A DNA stretch of 64,000 nucleotides, from assembly GCF_001467955.1 (NCBI RefSeq), contig NZ_LNYR01000048.1:113036-177035 (forward strand). The letters run 5' to 3'. The DNA comes from Legionella quateirensis. Its GTDB lineage: Bacteria > Pseudomonadota > Gammaproteobacteria > Legionellales > Legionellaceae. Below are positions 8,769-16,876 of the stretch, piece after piece (within the stretch, counting starts at the first letter, position 1; every line of letters begins with the position of its first letter). The notes under the pieces were generated by a model. The model was given only the letters and a program-made list of their open reading frames with translations, was not told the origin of the DNA and did not search any database. Position numbers and translations under genes: made by a program.

Positions 8769-9191
8769 ATGTATCTCTCTACTTTACTTAAAAAAACCAA
8801 CAGGCTATTGCTCAAACGTGCCAATGAATTAATCAAACCTTATGCAATAAACCACGCGTACACATTTATTCTGATGGAATTATTTAATCAGGATGGTTTA
8901 ACTCAAACGGAACTTGTGCAATTAATTGATGTAGAACAACCCACGCTGGTCAGAACGTTGGATAGAATGGAACGAGATGGATTTATTATCCGTAATCAAA
9001 GTTCTTATGACAGGAGAGCAGTAAATATATCTCTAACACCTAAAGCAAAGGCAACAAAAGATAGTCTCGAGCTTATCGCTCACCAACTTAATGAGCAGGC
9101 ACTGGTGGGATTTTCTGATGAAGAATTAGCTAATTTACGCGATTACATGCACCGAATTTCAGAAAATTTGAAACACAATTTTAATAAGTAA
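8769..9191 (+). CDS. MarR-family transcriptional regulator
   Basis: 140 residues from ATG 8769, chosen because AAGG lies six bases upstream. ATG 8763 directly abuts that site, and a TTG at 8730 would run through the palindrome. The winged helix is clear: LTQTELVQLIDVEQPTLVRTLDRMERDGFI is the recognition segment, followed by the MarR wing SYDRRAVNISLTPKAK with its conserved D-R-R. The dimerisation helices are at both ends. It is probably a repressor of itself and of the divergent phzF-like/GNAT operon through the palindrome at 8736-8755. Confidence 0.9.
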   Translation: MYLSTLLKKTNRLLLKRANELIKPYAINHAYTFILMELFNQDGLTQTELVQLIDVEQPTLVRTLDRMERDGFIIRNQSSYDRRAVNISLTPKAKATKDSLELIAHQLNEQALVGFSDEELANLRDYMHRISENLKHNFNK

Positions 9192-9197
9192 TATATA

Positions 9198-9240
9198 GAA
9201 ATTAGATAAGTACTTTGTTAATTTCGAATCATTTTTTTTT
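9198..9240 (+). terminator. Weak possible terminator after the marR-like gene
   Basis: GAAATTA (9198-9204) pairs with TAATTTC (9219-9225), and a run of nine or more T follows at 9232. The stem is short and AT-rich, so activity is doubtful. Confidence 0.3.
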
Positions 9241-9476
9241 AACTGCTCATTTCCGGATGAAAAATCCCCAATATTTCAGTGGATTATCGGTATTCAGTCG
9301 CTTATTCTTTTTAGAAACTTCATCTCAACATTGAAGTGGAATAAAAAAATAAAAATCGTCACAAAATATAAATTTAAAACCTACTTTAAAATTATTCGAC
9401 AATGTGATTAAATATGCAACACCATTAAATAAACGTATTCTATCTTACGTTTTAGTACGCTTTTGGAGTTGTAATT

Positions 9477-10838
9477 TTGATTTATGAGATATATTCCTTC
9501 GATTTTGACGGATGCCTGGCAAACCTTTTATATTTATCCAGTAAGAAAAAAGACATTATTCGTGCCAATCAGGGCTTACTCGCGCTAATCAAAACATCAT
9601 CCAATCCTAAAATTATTCTGGTAGGCTCCAACAGACAAGGATTCTTAGACGATTTTACCAACGCTGCAGATAATAAACGAGGCTCCTGTTTCCCGGCAAT
9701 TAAACTGATCTGTCAGGAACTGAATACTCACGAAGCTCCTGCAACTCTGGATGAATTCTTACTTAGTGACATCTATAACGATCTACCCGATGGTGCTTCC
9801 TTTAAAGAAGCACTTAAATATATAGAAAAAAACAACAAAGATTATAAAGTTGACAAAGTAAAGAGACCTGATCTTTTTCCAAACTGGATCCATGATGAGA
9901 GTAAATTAACGGTTATTTATGCTCAAATGCACAAAATGGCAAAGGACCATCCCCATGATGATCTTCAATTTAATTTCATTGATGATCGAGAAGATATTTT
10001 AAATAACTTGTATGAATACTTCGAAAAATATCCGGAGCTGATTCCCCATAATGTCACTTTGAACTTAAAAAGGTATATGGGACCAGTAGATAAAAACGAA
10101 AACCCGATTGATCCCTTGGTAATGGAATATGCACCTATCAAAGGAACAAGACCTGAAGCGGATCAGGACTACCGGCAAACGGTTAAGATGATGGCTGCAG
10201 TGACCATTGAACAAATGAATGCACATGATTATTATCTATGCGCCACCAAGGCCAAAAGTCCTATAAAAAGTTACGAAGAAGCCAAAAAATACAATTACAA
10301 TATATCCGTGATTAAAGCCGCCAGTTATTATAAACCAGGTATGATGCCCATTAATCCACCAGAATTTACTACCCCCAAAAAAAGCAGATTTGCTATTTTT
10401 GGAAAATCATTCTTTTCCAGTAAAAATATACTAACTGAAGTGAACAGTTCCTATTCTAGTTCTAATCCCTCGTTCTCCATTCCAGGCAGCAGTACAGACT
10501 CAACTCCAAAGCCTGGTTTTAGTTATGCCTCGAGTTCAAGTTCAAGTTCGAACATTGACGATGATTCCGATCCCGTTTATGTGCCAAAAAATAGTGCTAA
10601 TTTGGAATTAACATTAGACCCCATTCCAGAACATCCGATAGAAGAAATTAAAGATGAAACTCATGAACCAGGACATCAGTTTTTTAATGCGGAACAGCAC
10701 GAAACTGATACAGTAAAAGTCCCAAGGGCTATAGGGCTACACCGATTATTCGCTCCCATAGAAGACGAGACCCAGGAAATTATTTTATCAGAGCCCAATA
10801 TGGAAACCGTTATAAGTATACCGGCTAGTTCAAATTAA
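9477..10838 (+). CDS. Orphan HAD-like protein with serine-rich tail, effector candidate
   Basis: 453 residues, starting with TTG: GGAG lies eight bases upstream and no in-frame ATG is near. Residues 7-12 read FDFDGCL, matching HAD-superfamily motif I (DxD). LVGSNR at about residue 50 could be motif II, and FNFIDDRED at about 165 could be motif IV. The HAD-like part seems to end near residue 290. After it comes a low-complexity region rich in serine (about 310-360), then an acidic, proline-containing tail. There is no signal peptide. This architecture resembles Dot/Icm substrates, but no homologue is named here. It stands alone between non-coding gaps. Confidence 0.75.
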   Translation: MIYEIYSFDFDGCLANLLYLSSKKKDIIRANQGLLALIKTSSNPKIILVGSNRQGFLDDFTNAADNKRGSCFPAIKLICQELNTHEAPATLDEFLLSDIYNDLPDGASFKEALKYIEKNNKDYKVDKVKRPDLFPNWIHDESKLTVIYAQMHKMAKDHPHDDLQFNFIDDREDILNNLYEYFEKYPELIPHNVTLNLKRYMGPVDKNENPIDPLVMEYAPIKGTRPEADQDYRQTVKMMAAVTIEQMNAHDYYLCATKAKSPIKSYEEAKKYNYNISVIKAASYYKPGMMPINPPEFTTPKKSRFAIFGKSFFSSKNILTEVNSSYSSSNPSFSIPGSSTDSTPKPGFSYASSSSSSSNIDDDSDPVYVPKNSANLELTLDPIPEHPIEEIKDETHEPGHQFFNAEQHETDTVKVPRAIGLHRLFAPIEDETQEIILSEPNMETVISIPASSN

Positions 10839-10867
10839 CATGCAACAGAGCATATAGAATAGGCATA

Positions 10868-10898
10868 GACGATTTTTTACAATCAATAAAAAGTCGTC
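10868..10898 (+). terminator. Hairpin downstream of the HAD-like gene
   Basis: GACGATTTTTT and AAAAAGTCGTC pair over about 11 bp with one U-G wobble around a 9-base loop. It begins 30 bases after the stop codon. No clean U-run follows, so it may be an RNA-stabilising hairpin or a weak terminator. Confidence 0.35.
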
Positions 10899-11031
10899 CT
10901 TGCACACTCTAATACTGAATTGTAACGAATTACCGCTCTGCTTTGAGATTATTGAAAACCACTTGCTACCTGGCGTTTTGCTGAATCAATAAATTAGGAA
11001 TAAAGAGAAAATGGAATAGTTGCTAAGGAGT

Positions 11032-11055
11032 AAGCCAGACTGAATTATCTGGCTT
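11032..11055 (-). terminator. Hairpin downstream of the cold-shock gene
   Basis: AAGCCAGA (11032-11039) and TCTGGCTT (11048-11055) form a perfect 8-bp stem, 14 bases past the stop of the cold-shock gene on the minus strand. A U-run is missing, so termination is uncertain. Confidence 0.4.
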
Positions 11056-11069
11056 GAATATCTTATTTA

Positions 11070-11294
11070 TTATTCGTTTGCTTCGGTAGCTAAAACAACC
11101 TCTTGGGCTTTCAGTCCTTTGGGACCTTTATCCAGCACAAAAGTAACAGGATCATTTTCATGAAGTGTTTTAAACCCAACACCTTGAATGTCTTTGTAAT
11201 GTACAAAAATATCATCGCCCTGCTGATTAATAATAAATCCAAATCCCTTTTTTTCATTAAACCATTTAACATGGCCTGTCTCTCTCTGCGACAT
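11070..11294 (-). CDS. Cold-shock domain protein (CspA family)
   Basis: This 74-residue single-domain protein has both nucleic-acid binding motifs: KKGFGFI (RNP1) at about residue 15 and DDIFVHY (RNP2) at about 27. It opens with TGHVKWFNEKKGFGFI and ends with PKGLKAQEVVLA, as in the whole family. CspA-like proteins are small RNA chaperones in the cytoplasm. AAGGGGAT lies six bases before the ATG. The gap upstream is long and AT-rich and would give a sizeable 5' leader, which is usual for csp genes. Confidence 0.96.
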   Translation of the reverse strand: MSQRETGHVKWFNEKKGFGFIINQQGDDIFVHYKDIQGVGFKTLHENDPVTFVLDKGPKGLKAQEVVLATEANE

Positions 11295-11417
11295 TAGCTA
11301 TCCCCTTTGTCTTAAACTTTTTACATCGTGATCGTTATTTAAAATATATTAATGTTTATTTCAGATAGTCTGTCAAAATGACTAAAATTAAGTCATTCAT
11401 TAAGTTGCTATCTGCGC

Positions 11418-11423
11418 TATAAT
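11418..11423 (+). promoter_or_regulatory. Candidate -10 element for pyrE
   Basis: TATAAT is a consensus -10 hexamer in the gap upstream of pyrE. A weak -35 (TTCATT) lies about 16 bases upstream of it. A start here would give a 5' leader of about 120 bases containing long T-runs, before the AGGA binding site. Confidence 0.4.
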
Positions 11424-11550
11424 AAACAGTTTCTCTATGCACGAATAAACACGCACACTCTGATTAGCATAACAGTTTTTTGTTGATTGTTAAGGATTTT
11501 TTTCAAAAAATGTGTTTGTTTTCAATAATTTTTTGTTTTAGGAATGAATA

Positions 11551-12189
11551 ATGAATCATACCAAATCATCTTTTATAAAATTAGCTCTAGATTGTCAGGT
11601 TTTAAAATTTGGTGAGTTTACGCTGAAATCTGGCAGACTTAGCCCCTACTTTTTTAATGCGGGATTATTTTATCATGGTAGCGCTTTGCGTAAACTGGGA
11701 CAGTTTTATGCCCAAACAATTATGAATCATCGGATTGAATTCGATCATTTATTTGGCCCCGCCTACAAAGGTCTTCCCCTTGCGACTACTACAGCGGTAG
11801 CGTTGGATGAGTTAGGTAAAGACTGTACTGTCACCTTTAATCGAAAAGAAGTTAAAAATCATGGAGAAGGTGGACAATTAATTGGCTCTCCATTATCTGG
11901 AAAAACGCTTATTATAGATGATGTCATTACCGCAGGAACTGCTTTTAGAGAGTCTCAAACGCTGATTAAGGAGAATGGGGGTATTCTCAGCGGAGTAATT
12001 ATAGCTTTGGATAGATGTGAACAAGGCCTCACCAAACAATCAACTTTATCAGAAATCAAAGCTCAAGGAATTAATGTCTATTCTATTATCAATTTATTTG
12101 ATTTAATTGAGTATCTGAAGAATGATAATCAAAGCACCCAGGTGAAAAAATTGGAAGCTTATCAGGAGCTGTATGGGTGTGAGAGTTAA
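11551..12189 (+). CDS. pyrE: Orotate phosphoribosyltransferase
   Basis: PyrE joins orotate to PRPP to make orotidine 5'-phosphate in de novo pyrimidine synthesis. The protein has 212 residues, a normal length. Family features include [21 protein letters not shown] near the N-terminus, [34 protein letters not shown] (catalytic loop), and the PRPP-binding motif [12 protein letters not shown] at about residue 128. It is monocistronic as far as the window shows. A palindromic repeat lies downstream. Confidence 0.97.
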   Translation: MNHTKSSFIKLALDCQVLKFGEFTLKSGRLSPYFFNAGLFYHGSALRKLGQFYAQTIMNHRIEFDHLFGPAYKGLPLATTTAVALDELGKDCTVTFNRKEVKNHGEGGQLIGSPLSGKTLIIDDVITAGTAFRESQTLIKENGGILSGVIIALDRCEQGLTKQSTLSEIKAQGINVYSIINLFDLIEYLKNDNQSTQVKKLEAYQELYGCES

Positions 12190-12312
12190 ACAATTCATGG
12201 ATACTCAGGTTCAATATCACGACCATAAAATGAGACATTTCATCGAGAGCCATTCAGGCTGATGACTGACTTTTCTAATGAGGAACATTATCTACTAATC
12301 AATATAAACTTT

Positions 12313-12397
12313 CGTCTTTGCGAGCAACGCGAAGCAATCCAGAACGAAGTTTTATTGGACACGTGTTCTGGATTGCTTCGCGATGCTCGCAAAGACG
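12313..12397. repeat. Inverted repeat with CGTCTTTGCGAGC ... GAAGCAATCC arms
   Basis: The 33-bp arms at 12313-12345 and 12365-12397 are inverted copies with one mismatch, separated by 19 bases. Each begins or ends with CGTCTTTGCGAGCA and contains GCGAAGCAATCCAGAAC. Related copies occur at 43258-43279 (collapsed) and at 63931-64000 (cut by the window end). It fills part of the 417-bp gap between pyrE and cydX; the rest shows nothing I can name. Confidence 0.8.
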
Positions 12398-12605
12398 GGT
12401 ATTTATAGGATCATTGGGACTTTAAGAAATACATTTTTGGAGTTATTAATTATTAGGATTAGGGGATTACTCAATCCTCAGCCTGAACGTATTAAGGGTA
12501 AATAAGATTAACTAATCCTGCTTAGCGCCCGGATCACTCTCTGAATATAAATTAAGAACAATCCGGGTTACCCATTTAGGATAACCCGGACAAAAATTAA
12601 CTAGA

Positions 12606-12704
12606 CTATTTTGCGTCTTCTTCTCTTAGCTCAAGCCACATTGCATTCAATACTGCAAAAAAACAAGCCAAACCAGTACCTAAAACCCAGGAAAAATACC
12701 ACAT
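12606..12704 (-). CDS. cydX: Cytochrome bd oxidase small subunit CydX
   Basis: A 32-residue protein on the minus strand, starting MWYFSWVLGTGLACFFAVLN and ending in a charged tail, LREEDAK. The opening MWYFSW and the single transmembrane helix are diagnostic of CydX (YbgT family), which sits in the inner membrane and stabilises the heme b595/d site of the CydAB quinol oxidase. It begins ten bases after cydB; the cydB stop TGA is itself part of the GAGGAG ribosome binding site, so the two are coupled. Confidence 0.92.
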   Translation of the reverse strand: MWYFSWVLGTGLACFFAVLNAMWLELREEDAK

Positions 12705-12714
12705 ACCACTCTCC

Positions 12715-13851
12715 TCAATAAGCTGAATCCTGATTATCCAGAACAGTTTTCTCAGTTACTTTGCCTCGCAAAACTCTATAAACCCATGCAGTGTAAGCCA
12801 GTATTATAGGTAAAAATACTATCGTTACAACCAACATAATAAACAAGGTCAACTGACTGGAGGAACTATCCCAAACCAGTAAACTGTGTTGTGGATAGGT
12901 TGACGAAGGAAGAATAAAAGGAAACATACTCACACCAACAGTTCCAATCAAAGTACCAACACTCAGTCCGCTAAAGATAAAAGCCAACACAGCTCTATTT
13001 GCAAAAACTATAGCGAACAACGTTGACACAAGACTGAGGGCAGGAACCAGCATCGTCAAGGGATAGGCAGTATAATTATTAAACCATGCGCCGGCTTGAC
13101 TTGATGCTGATTTGTATAATGGATTTGATGGTCCATCATGTGGAACTATGCCATTAAGGACATACCCGTCAATGCCATAGAAAGACCAAAATCCCAAGGC
13201 GCAAAAGAGTACAATAACACCCAACGCGCACCATTTGGCGCTGGCTTTGGCTCTTTGCTGCAGAACCCCTTCTGTTTTGACCTGAATGAAAAAAGCGCCA
13301 TGCATAGCCAGCATTAACACAGACAGAATACCGCATCCCAGAGCGAAAGGATTTAGTAGCTGCCAGAAGCTTCCTGTATAAAATACTCTTAAGCTCTCAT
13401 CAAAATAAAAAGGGACTCCCTGCAAAACATTACCTAAAGCGACTCCAAAAATCAGCGAGGGAACAAAACCACCAATAAATAAAGCCCAATCCCAAGTGGT
13501 TCGCCAGACTGGATTTGTCAGCTTGGAGCGGTATTTAAATCCAACCGGTCTTAGAATCAATGCTAAAAGAACAACCAGCATTGCCAGATAAAAACCGGAA
13601 AATGATAGAGCATATAATGCAGGCCAGGCAGCAAAAATAGCGCCGCCACCCAGGATAAACCAAACCTGATTACCTTCCCAGGTCGGTCCAATGCTGTTAA
13701 TGAGCACACGTCGCTCGATATCCGTTTTGCCTAACCAGGGCAGCCACATGGCAACACCCAGGTCAAAACCATCCATTATTGCGAAACCGATTAATAAAAT
13801 ACCTATTAATAACCACCAAATCACTCGTAATGTTTCATAATCTAAAGGCAT
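12715..13851 (-). CDS. cydB: Cytochrome bd quinol oxidase subunit II
   Basis: A 378-residue polytopic membrane protein with the usual CydB start (WWLLIGILLIGFAIMDGFDLGVAMWLPWLG) and the conserved NSIGPTWEGNQVWFILGGGAIFAAWP. CydB pairs with CydA and binds ubiquinone structurally; the complex reduces O2 with quinol at very low oxygen and generates proton-motive force. AGGAGATACC precedes the ATG, 15 bases downstream of the cydA stop. The order is cydP-cydA-cydB-cydX. Confidence 0.98.
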   Translation of the reverse strand: MPLDYETLRVIWWLLIGILLIGFAIMDGFDLGVAMWLPWLGKTDIERRVLINSIGPTWEGNQVWFILGGGAIFAAWPALYALSFSGFYLAMLVVLLALILRPVGFKYRSKLTNPVWRTTWDWALFIGGFVPSLIFGVALGNVLQGVPFYFDESLRVFYTGSFWQLLNPFALGCGILSVLMLAMHGAFFIQVKTEGVLQQRAKASAKWCALGVIVLFCALGFWSFYGIDGYVLNGIVPHDGPSNPLYKSASSQAGAWFNNYTAYPLTMLVPALSLVSTLFAIVFANRAVLAFIFSGLSVGTLIGTVGVSMFPFILPSSTYPQHSLLVWDSSSSQLTLFIMLVVTIVFLPIILAYTAWVYRVLRGKVTEKTVLDNQDSAY

Positions 13852-13866
13852 TGGTATCTCCTAAAA

Positions 13867-15396
13867 TTAGTGCTGCATGCCATCTGGACCAAGGCGAATA
13901 TATTTCACCATTAAATAAAGCTCTACAATGGCCAAAACAGTATAAAATAATACAAATCCAGCTATTGAGATCATGACCTGACCGGGAGTTAATGCTGAGG
14001 CGCCCATAAAAGTTGGCAATATTCCCTGAACGACCCAGGGTTGTCGACCATATTCAGCAACCACCCAGCCTAATTCAGCAGCAACCCAGGGTAGAGGTAA
14101 AGAATAAAATGCCATTCGATGATACCAACGGGTTTTTTCCAATCGATGTCGTACCGATAAATAGAAGCCGATTGCAAAGAGCAGAATAAAGTAAATACCA
14201 CAGGCAACCATTATTCTAAACGAAAAAAACATAGGTAGAACCTTGGGCTTCAAGTCCTGAGCGGCCAAGTTGATTTGATCTTCAGTAGCATCCGTTACAT
14301 TTTCAGTATATTTCTTAAGCAATAATGCATAGCCAAGGCTGTCGCTGTGTTCACTAAATACTTTTTTAGCCTCTTCATTATTGGGTTCTTTTTGCAAAGT
14401 TTTCAAAGCATTATAAGCAATCATACCGTCTTTGATTTTTAACTTGCCTTCCTCGATCAACTCAATAATTCCCAACAATGGCGTATTTAATGAACGAGTG
14501 GCAATAATACCTAATGCAAAAGGAATATCGATGGAATATTTGGTACTCAGAGTTTTCTCATCGGGTATACCAAAGACAGTTAATGAGGCAGGAGCTTTCT
14601 CTGTATGCCACATAGCTTCCATAGCAGCCAATTTCATCTTTTGGTTTGAGTTTGCTACGTACCCGCTTTCATCTCCTAATACCACTACAGATAATGCTGA
14701 AGCCAAACCAAAGGATACAGCTACCGTCATGGAGCGTTTAGCAAAAGCCTTATTGCGATCACGTAACAGAAAATAAGCGCTTATGGATAAGACAAACATG
14801 GCGCCTGTAACATAACCCGCACTGATGGTATGAACAAACTTGGCCTGGGCGACTGGATTAAACAACATATCATAGAAACTGCTGACTTCCATTCGCATGG
14901 TTTGATAATCAAAATAGGATCCAACGGGATTCTGCATCCAGCCATTAGCGATCAAAATCCATAATGCAGACAGGTTGGTCCCCAAGGCTAAGAGCCAGGT
15001 ACAAATCATGTGTTGAAATTTGGTCAGTTTATCCCATCCAAAAAAGAATAATCCAACAAAAGTAGCTTCAAGAAAGAATGCCATCATCCCTTCAATTGCC
15101 AGTGGCGCGCCAAACACATCACCAACATAATGAGAGTAATAGGCCCAGTTAGTTCCAAACTGAAACTCCATAGTTAGGCCGGTTGCAACACCCAAAACGA
15201 AATTAATACCAAATAAAACTCCCCAGTACTTGACCATTTGCCGCCAGATTTCCCGTCCGGTCATGACGTACACCGTTTCCATAATGGCAAGCATCACCGA
15301 AAAACCCAAGGTCAGCGGAACAAATAAAAAGTGGTAAAGCGCGGTTAAAGCGAATTGTAACCGGGAAAGATCTACTACCTCACTAACAGGAATCAT
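13867..15396 (-). CDS. cydA: Cytochrome bd quinol oxidase subunit I
   Basis: The 509-residue catalytic subunit that carries hemes b558, b595 and d. It has SRLQFALTALYHFLFVPLTLG near the N-terminus, including the heme-ligand His. The GRQPWVVQG motif lies at about residue 445. A hydrophilic quinol-binding loop falls between about residues 255 and 380, where charged residues such as EEGKLKIKDG are seen; the length fits the long-loop form found in Escherichia coli. AGAGGTGAT precedes the ATG and overlaps the end of cydP, four bases upstream, so these genes are translated together. Confidence 0.98.
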   Translation of the reverse strand: MIPVSEVVDLSRLQFALTALYHFLFVPLTLGFSVMLAIMETVYVMTGREIWRQMVKYWGVLFGINFVLGVATGLTMEFQFGTNWAYYSHYVGDVFGAPLAIEGMMAFFLEATFVGLFFFGWDKLTKFQHMICTWLLALGTNLSALWILIANGWMQNPVGSYFDYQTMRMEVSSFYDMLFNPVAQAKFVHTISAGYVTGAMFVLSISAYFLLRDRNKAFAKRSMTVAVSFGLASALSVVVLGDESGYVANSNQKMKLAAMEAMWHTEKAPASLTVFGIPDEKTLSTKYSIDIPFALGIIATRSLNTPLLGIIELIEEGKLKIKDGMIAYNALKTLQKEPNNEEAKKVFSEHSDSLGYALLLKKYTENVTDATEDQINLAAQDLKPKVLPMFFSFRIMVACGIYFILLFAIGFYLSVRHRLEKTRWYHRMAFYSLPLPWVAAELGWVVAEYGRQPWVVQGILPTFMGASALTPGQVMISIAGFVLFYTVLAIVELYLMVKYIRLGPDGMQH

Positions 15397-15400
15397 TAAA

Positions 15401-15571
15401 TCACCTCTTATTAATTTGGGAATACTCTGATTGTACTGATTTACCTAACATCCATTCCTTGCCACTTGACAGTACAGGATGCATTCCTCGGACACAGACG
15501 TACCATAATAGAAAAAGCAATATCATTTTAACTGTTATCGTTAAAGTTATATCTCGCGTAAATGGTTTCAT
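15401..15571 (-). CDS. cydP: Small membrane protein, CydP-like cytochrome oxidase subunit
   Basis: 56 residues from ATG 15571 (MKPFTRDITLTITVKMILLF), with one transmembrane helix, LTITVKMILLFLLWYVCVRGMHP, and a short polar tail. The sequence pattern (basic N-terminus, R-D-I/L-T, K-x-x-L-L-F-L-L-W) and the position immediately before cydA match the putative small subunit CydP known from many proteobacteria. An upstream in-frame start at 15598 would add nine residues. Its role is poorly characterised; assembly or stabilisation of the oxidase is an inference from context. Confidence 0.72.
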   Translation of the reverse strand: MKPFTRDITLTITVKMILLFLLWYVCVRGMHPVLSSGKEWMLGKSVQSEYSQINKR

Positions 15572-15635
15572 AGTAGTTATCCAGATTTGGAACACCAATA
15601 CTATATATTAAGTAAAAAAAATTTTCACTAAGTTC

Positions 15636-15664
15636 TTGACAATGCTAAAGATAATCATTATCAT
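15636..15664 (+). promoter_or_regulatory. His-operon promoter overlapped by a Fur-box-like sequence
   Basis: TTGACA (15636-15641) is a consensus -35. A 17-bp spacer leads to TATCAT (15659-15664) as -10, giving a start near 15671. Positions 15644-15662 read GCTAAAGATAATCATTATC, which matches 17 of 19 positions of the classical Fur box, including the whole right-hand 13-bp palindrome GATAATCATTATC. The box covers the spacer and most of the -10. It also lies upstream of the divergent cyd genes. Confidence 0.6.
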
Positions 15665-15675
15665 TAAATTTTGTT

Positions 15676-15687
15676 TTAACGTGTTAA
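15676..15687 (+). promoter_or_regulatory. Palindrome TTAACGTGTTAA, candidate site for the TrpR-like regulator
   Basis: An inverted repeat with 5-bp arms sits between the predicted transcription start and the first codon of the TrpR-like gene. Its place fits autoregulation by that protein. The assignment is positional only; the Fur-box-like palindrome just upstream is an alternative operator. Confidence 0.35.
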
Positions 15688-15696
15688 TACATTAAT

Positions 15697-15993
15697 ATGA
15701 AACTACATTTTGATACTAAAAATTCTGCCCTTCCCGAATTGATGCAAGCCATCAGTTTATTAAATGATAAAGAAGAAGCGCTTCAATTTTTTACGGATTT
15801 ATGTACTCCGGCTGAATTGGAATCGATGGCTGACCGTTGGCAAGTTGTTCCCTTGCTCCGTCAAGGCATACCCTATCGCACTATTCATGACCAAACCGCT
15901 GTTAGCGTCACTACCATCACTCGTGTAGCCCGTTGTTTAAGTTTTGGAACTGGTGGTTATAAACTTATTGCAGATCGAATGGAGAATTTATGA
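15697..15993 (+). CDS. TrpR/YerC-family DNA-binding protein, likely his-operon repressor
   Basis: 98 residues with the TrpR fold. FFTDLCTPAELESMADRWQVVPLLRQG leads into the helix-turn-helix GIPYRTIHDQTAVSVTTITRVARCL, then the family tail SFGTGGYKL. Members of the YerC/HisR branch of the TrpR family lie next to his genes in other bacteria and have been proposed to sense histidine. Here it is the first gene of the his operon and overlaps hisG by four bases (ATGA), strong context for a histidine-responsive repressor. No good Shine-Dalgarno sequence is seen before the ATG. Confidence 0.85.
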   Translation: MKLHFDTKNSALPELMQAISLLNDKEEALQFFTDLCTPAELESMADRWQVVPLLRQGIPYRTIHDQTAVSVTTITRVARCLSFGTGGYKLIADRMENL

Positions 15994-16871
15994 AAAATCG
16001 TTTACGACTGGCCTTACAAAAAAAAGGACGATTATCTGATGAATCCATCAGTCTGTTACAACGTTGTGGCTTAAAATTTCGTATAAAACCCAATGCTCTT
16101 CTCACTCATGTAGATAATTTTCCTATAGATTTGCTTTTTGTACGTGATGACGACATTCCCACTTTAGTATTTGACGGTTTATGCGACGGGGGAATTGTTG
16201 GTGAAAACGTTTTATTGGAAGCATCTCTGGCTAAACCTGGTAAACTTTTTAAACAATTATTATCTTTAGGCACCTGTACCTGTCGTTTATCCATAGCAGT
16301 ACCAGAATCCTTTGATTACCAGGGTCCCGGTAGTCTGGATGGTAAACGAATCGCAACCAGCTACCCTTATTTACTCAAAAAATATCTGGATGAACGTGCT
16401 ATTTGCGCTGAAAGCCTTATCTTGTCAGGTTCCGTAGAAGTCGCACCCCGTATGGGAATGGCTGATGCGATTTGCGATCTGGTATCAAGCGGCCAGACTT
16501 TGGAAGATAATAAACTCTATGAGGTAGATACCGTACTTCAAAGCCAGGCAGTATTCATTCAGACTGAACAGCACTTTTCACCCGAAGCTCAGGAGCTATT
16601 TGACATGCTTGCTCGACGTATTCAGGCGGTTCAGCAAGCTCAGGAACGGAAATACATTGTTTTTCATGCCCCCAAATCTGCACTGGAGCGTATTTCGAAA
16701 CAATTACCTGGTGCGGAAGCACCAACCATTCTCCCTTTACCAGATAACCTGGATAAAGTTGCAGTGCATGTTGTTTCCAGTGAACGTGTCTTCTGGAAGA
16801 CACTGGAAACAATACAGGCCTTAGGCGCAAGTTCAATTTTAGTGTTACCCATTGAAAAAATGTTGGAGTAA
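15990..16871 (+). CDS. hisG: ATP phosphoribosyltransferase (long form)
   Basis: HisG catalyses the first, feedback-controlled step: ATP + PRPP to phosphoribosyl-ATP. With 293 residues it is the long hexameric form; the C-terminal 75 residues (from about 220, RKYIVFHAPKSALERISKQL onward) are the regulatory histidine-binding domain, so no HisZ is needed. Conserved parts include LRLALQKKGRLSDES, DGLCDGGIVGENVL and the PRPP-site region GMADAICDLVSSGQTL. It overlaps the TrpR-like gene by four bases and is followed after five bases by hisD. Confidence 0.97.
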   Translation: MKNRLRLALQKKGRLSDESISLLQRCGLKFRIKPNALLTHVDNFPIDLLFVRDDDIPTLVFDGLCDGGIVGENVLLEASLAKPGKLFKQLLSLGTCTCRLSIAVPESFDYQGPGSLDGKRIATSYPYLLKKYLDERAICAESLILSGSVEVAPRMGMADAICDLVSSGQTLEDNKLYEVDTVLQSQAVFIQTEQHFSPEAQELFDMLARRIQAVQQAQERKYIVFHAPKSALERISKQLPGAEAPTILPLPDNLDKVAVHVVSSERVFWKTLETIQALGASSILVLPIEKMLE

Positions 16872-16876
16872 GTACG

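Noticed and set aside
15600..15697. Histidine attenuator/leader peptide
   Set aside because: The predicted leader is about 26 bases, with no run of His codons and no terminator/antiterminator pair.
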